In this document: piece after piece, positions 31,185 through 32,601 of the stretch
Position numbering within the stretch: position 1 is the stretch's first letter
Layout of the letters: the number at the start of each line of letters is the position of its first letter
NCBI GenBank assembly: GCA_035689345.1
Contig: DASSLR010000032.1
Span: 1-32,601 of the forward strand
Source of the DNA: CF-118 sp035689345
GTDB lineage: Bacteria; Chloroflexota; Dormibacteria; Dormibacterales; Dormibacteraceae
Direction: 5' to 3'
DNA length: 32,601 nucleotides
Made by a program: the position numbers and the translations under genes
The notes under the pieces: generated by a model
What the model saw: only the letters and a program-made list of their open reading frames with translations
Databases searched by the model: none
Told to the model about the DNA's origin: nothing

Positions 31185-32490
31185 CCGCGAGGTCGCGCGC
31201 GATGACGTCCTCGTCGCCGGTCAGGAGCCTGCCCTCGCTCACCACCACGCGACCGTTGACCATGACCGCGTGGGCTCGTGCCGGGGGAGCCAGCGCCAGT
31301 CCCGCCAGCGGGTCCTTGATGCCGGCGTGCACGAGATCGTCGACGCGAAAGCAGGCGACGTCCGCGCGCATCCCCGGCTCGAGGGCGCCGCAATCGTCGC
31401 GGCCGAGGCACGCTGCGCCGCCGGCCGTCGCCAGGCGCAACGCGCCGCGCGCGTCGAGCGCCTGCGGCGACGTCTCGCGAGCCCGGGCGAGGAGCAGCGC
31501 CTGGTGCGCCTCGAACGCGAGGTTCGAATCCTCGTTGCTCGCCGCCCCGTCGACCCCGAGGCCGACGCGAGCGCCCGCGCGCACCAGCTCGGACACGCGG
31601 CACATGCCGGCGCCGAGGCGCATGTTGCTGGACGGGCAGTGCGCGATGCCTGTCTTCTCCTCGGCGACGCGATCGACCTCGGCGTCGTTGAAGTGGATGC
31701 CGTGCGCGTACCAGACGTCATCGCCGGTCCAGGCGAGATCGTCCATCAGCTCGAGCGGCCGGCGGCCGAACTTCTCGATGCAGAACCGCTCTTCGTCGAG
31801 CGTCTCCGCGAGGTGCGTGTGCAGGCGCAGGCCGAGGCGTCGCGCCAGCTCTGCCGACTCTTGCATCAGGGCGGGCGTCACCGAGAACGGCGAGCACGGG
31901 GCCACCACCACGCGGCACATCGAACCATTCGCCGGGTCGTGAAACTTGCGCGCGACCTCTTCGGTGTGGGCGAGGATCGCGTCGTGCTCCTCGACCACGC
32001 TGTCCGGAGGCAGGCCTCCCTTCGACTCGCCCAGCGACATCGATCCGCGACACGGATGGAACCGGAGCCCGAGCTCGCGCGCGGTCTCCACGAGCGCCTC
32101 GAAGATCCCCGGCATGCCGTGCGGAAAGACGTAGTGGTGGTCGGTCGAAAGCGTGCACCCCGAAAGGAGAAGCCGGGCCATGGCCGCGCGCGCGGCCACG
32201 CGTACGACGTCCGCATCCATCCGCGCCCATACGGGATAGAGCGCGCGCAGCCACTCGAAGAGCGTGCCGTCAGGCACGTAACCACGCGTGGCCCACTGGT
32301 ACATGTGGTCGTGCGCGTTGACGAGCCCGGGCATCGCGAGGCAGCTGTCGACCACCACGGTTTCGTCGGCCTTTGGCGGCGTCCCCGAGCCGACCTCTTC
32401 GATTGCCCCGTCGCGAACGAGCAGCCAGCCGTTCTCGATCTCACGGGTGCCGGTCCAGAGCAGCCCGGCCTTGAGCAGGAGCGTCGTCAA
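31159..32490 (-). CDS. 8-oxoguanine deaminase-type amidohydrolase (COG0402)
   Basis: 443 residues. LPGLVNAHD is MPGLVNAHDHMYQ here (metal ligands His), RGSMSLGESKGGLPPDSVVEEHD and APCSPFSVTPALMQES are diagnostic of the 8-oxoguanine deaminase subgroup, HTHLAETLDEERFCIEKFG carries metal and catalytic residues, and GLGVDGAASNEDSN the catalytic Asp. It deaminates 8-oxoguanine to urate, entering the allantoin route. TTG 32490 overlaps the TGA of the upstream molybdoenzyme (TTGA), so it is coupled to that gene. Confidence 0.9.
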   Translation of the reverse strand: MTTLLLKAGLLWTGTREIENGWLLVRDGAIEEVGSGTPPKADETVVVDSCLAMPGLVNAHDHMYQWATRGYVPDGTLFEWLRALYPVWARMDADVVRVAARAAMARLLLSGCTLSTDHHYVFPHGMPGIFEALVETARELGLRFHPCRGSMSLGESKGGLPPDSVVEEHDAILAHTEEVARKFHDPANGSMCRVVVAPCSPFSVTPALMQESAELARRLGLRLHTHLAETLDEERFCIEKFGRRPLELMDDLAWTGDDVWYAHGIHFNDAEVDRVAEEKTGIAHCPSSNMRLGAGMCRVSELVRAGARVGLGVDGAASNEDSNLAFEAHQALLLARARETSPQALDARGALRLATAGGAACLGRDDCGALEPGMRADVACFRVDDLVHAGIKDPLAGLALAPPARAHAVMVNGRVVVSEGRLLTGDEDVIARDLAATSALLAG

Positions 32491-32601
32491 AGCGTCAGGT
32501 CTTGCGGCCGCACGGGCACGCGGTTGACGTCGCGGCCTGTGGCAGCACGCACGGCCGCGATGATCGCCGGCCCCGACGAGATCGTCGGCGGCTCCCCCAC
32601 C
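32487..32601 (-). CDS. Xanthine dehydrogenase-type molybdopterin subunit, C-terminal end only
   Basis: Only the last 37 residues are in the window; the gene starts beyond the right edge. VGEPPTISSGPAIIAAVRAA followed by TGRDVNRVPVRPQDLTL matches the conserved C-terminus of large subunits of xanthine dehydrogenase/aldehyde oxidase-type molybdoenzymes (GEPP…AIxxAVxxATG…LPxxPExV). A xanthine dehydrogenase role fits the downstream 8-oxoguanine deaminase and allantoin genes, but other hydroxylases share this tail. Confidence 0.8.
   Translation of the reverse strand, partial: VGEPPTISSGPAIIAAVRAATGRDVNRVPVRPQDLTL

Overview
The window is about 32.6 kb of tightly packed bacterial DNA with high GC content. 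Short hand-counted stretches of most genes run roughly 67-72% GC. Many genes start with GTG or TTG, stop/start overlaps are common, and the one recognisable SOS operator is of the Gram-positive type (CGAAC-N4-GTTCG). Together these suggest an Actinomycetota, Dormibacterota/Chloroflexota or related Terrabacteria soil-type heterotroph. No ribosomal marker is present, so the phylum is inferred. I see no tRNA, rRNA, CRISPR array, transposase or phage gene.

Region 1 (1-8314) is catabolic and CoA-based. It holds the end of a VOC/glyoxalase-fold gene, a CaiC-like acyl-CoA ligase divergent from an SDR dehydrogenase, and a five-gene overlapping operon: crotonase, FAD amine oxidase, acyl-CoA synthetase, second crotonase and an amidohydrolase-2 protein lacking the usual HxH motif. 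The substrate is not evident. Region 2 (8386-14932) looks like a polyamine/guanidino/amino-aldehyde module: an ALDH7-type dehydrogenase and a DadA-like FAD oxidase face an agmatinase-family ureohydrolase, an SDR, a class III aminotransferase, a 24-codon ORF and an unusual aquaporin.

Region 3 (14942-18539) has a MarR regulator with a clear palindromic operator, an ankyrin protein, a Rieske oxygenase paired with a glutamate-1-semialdehyde-aminomutase-like aminotransferase, and a tiny Cys/His protein. Region 4 (18536-25350) is mixed housekeeping: a Y-family polymerase with a LexA box, a secreted M23 peptidase, a LysE exporter, glutamate dehydrogenase preceded by twin hairpin repeats, DUF3175 plus DJ-1/PfpI, a thioesterase and an AlkZ-like winged-helix protein.

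Region 5 (25391-32601) is a nucleobase/purine nitrogen-scavenging cluster: cytosine deaminase, an NCS1 permease of visibly lower GC, a DUF3830 protein, an allantoate-amidohydrolase-type M20 enzyme, allantoinase, 8-oxoguanine deaminase and the C-terminus of a xanthine-dehydrogenase-type molybdoenzyme. It could import bases and take them through urate and allantoin to ammonia, although urate oxidase and the steps to allantoin are not in view.

The most interesting features are the twin REP-like hairpins that make up most of the lysE/gdh divergent promoter region, the DUF3830 gene embedded in the purine operon, the aquaporin lacking its selectivity-filter arginine next to a urea-producing enzyme, the SOS box at the polymerase start, the structured 196-nt intergenic region, and three convergent gene pairs that share a CTAG stop.
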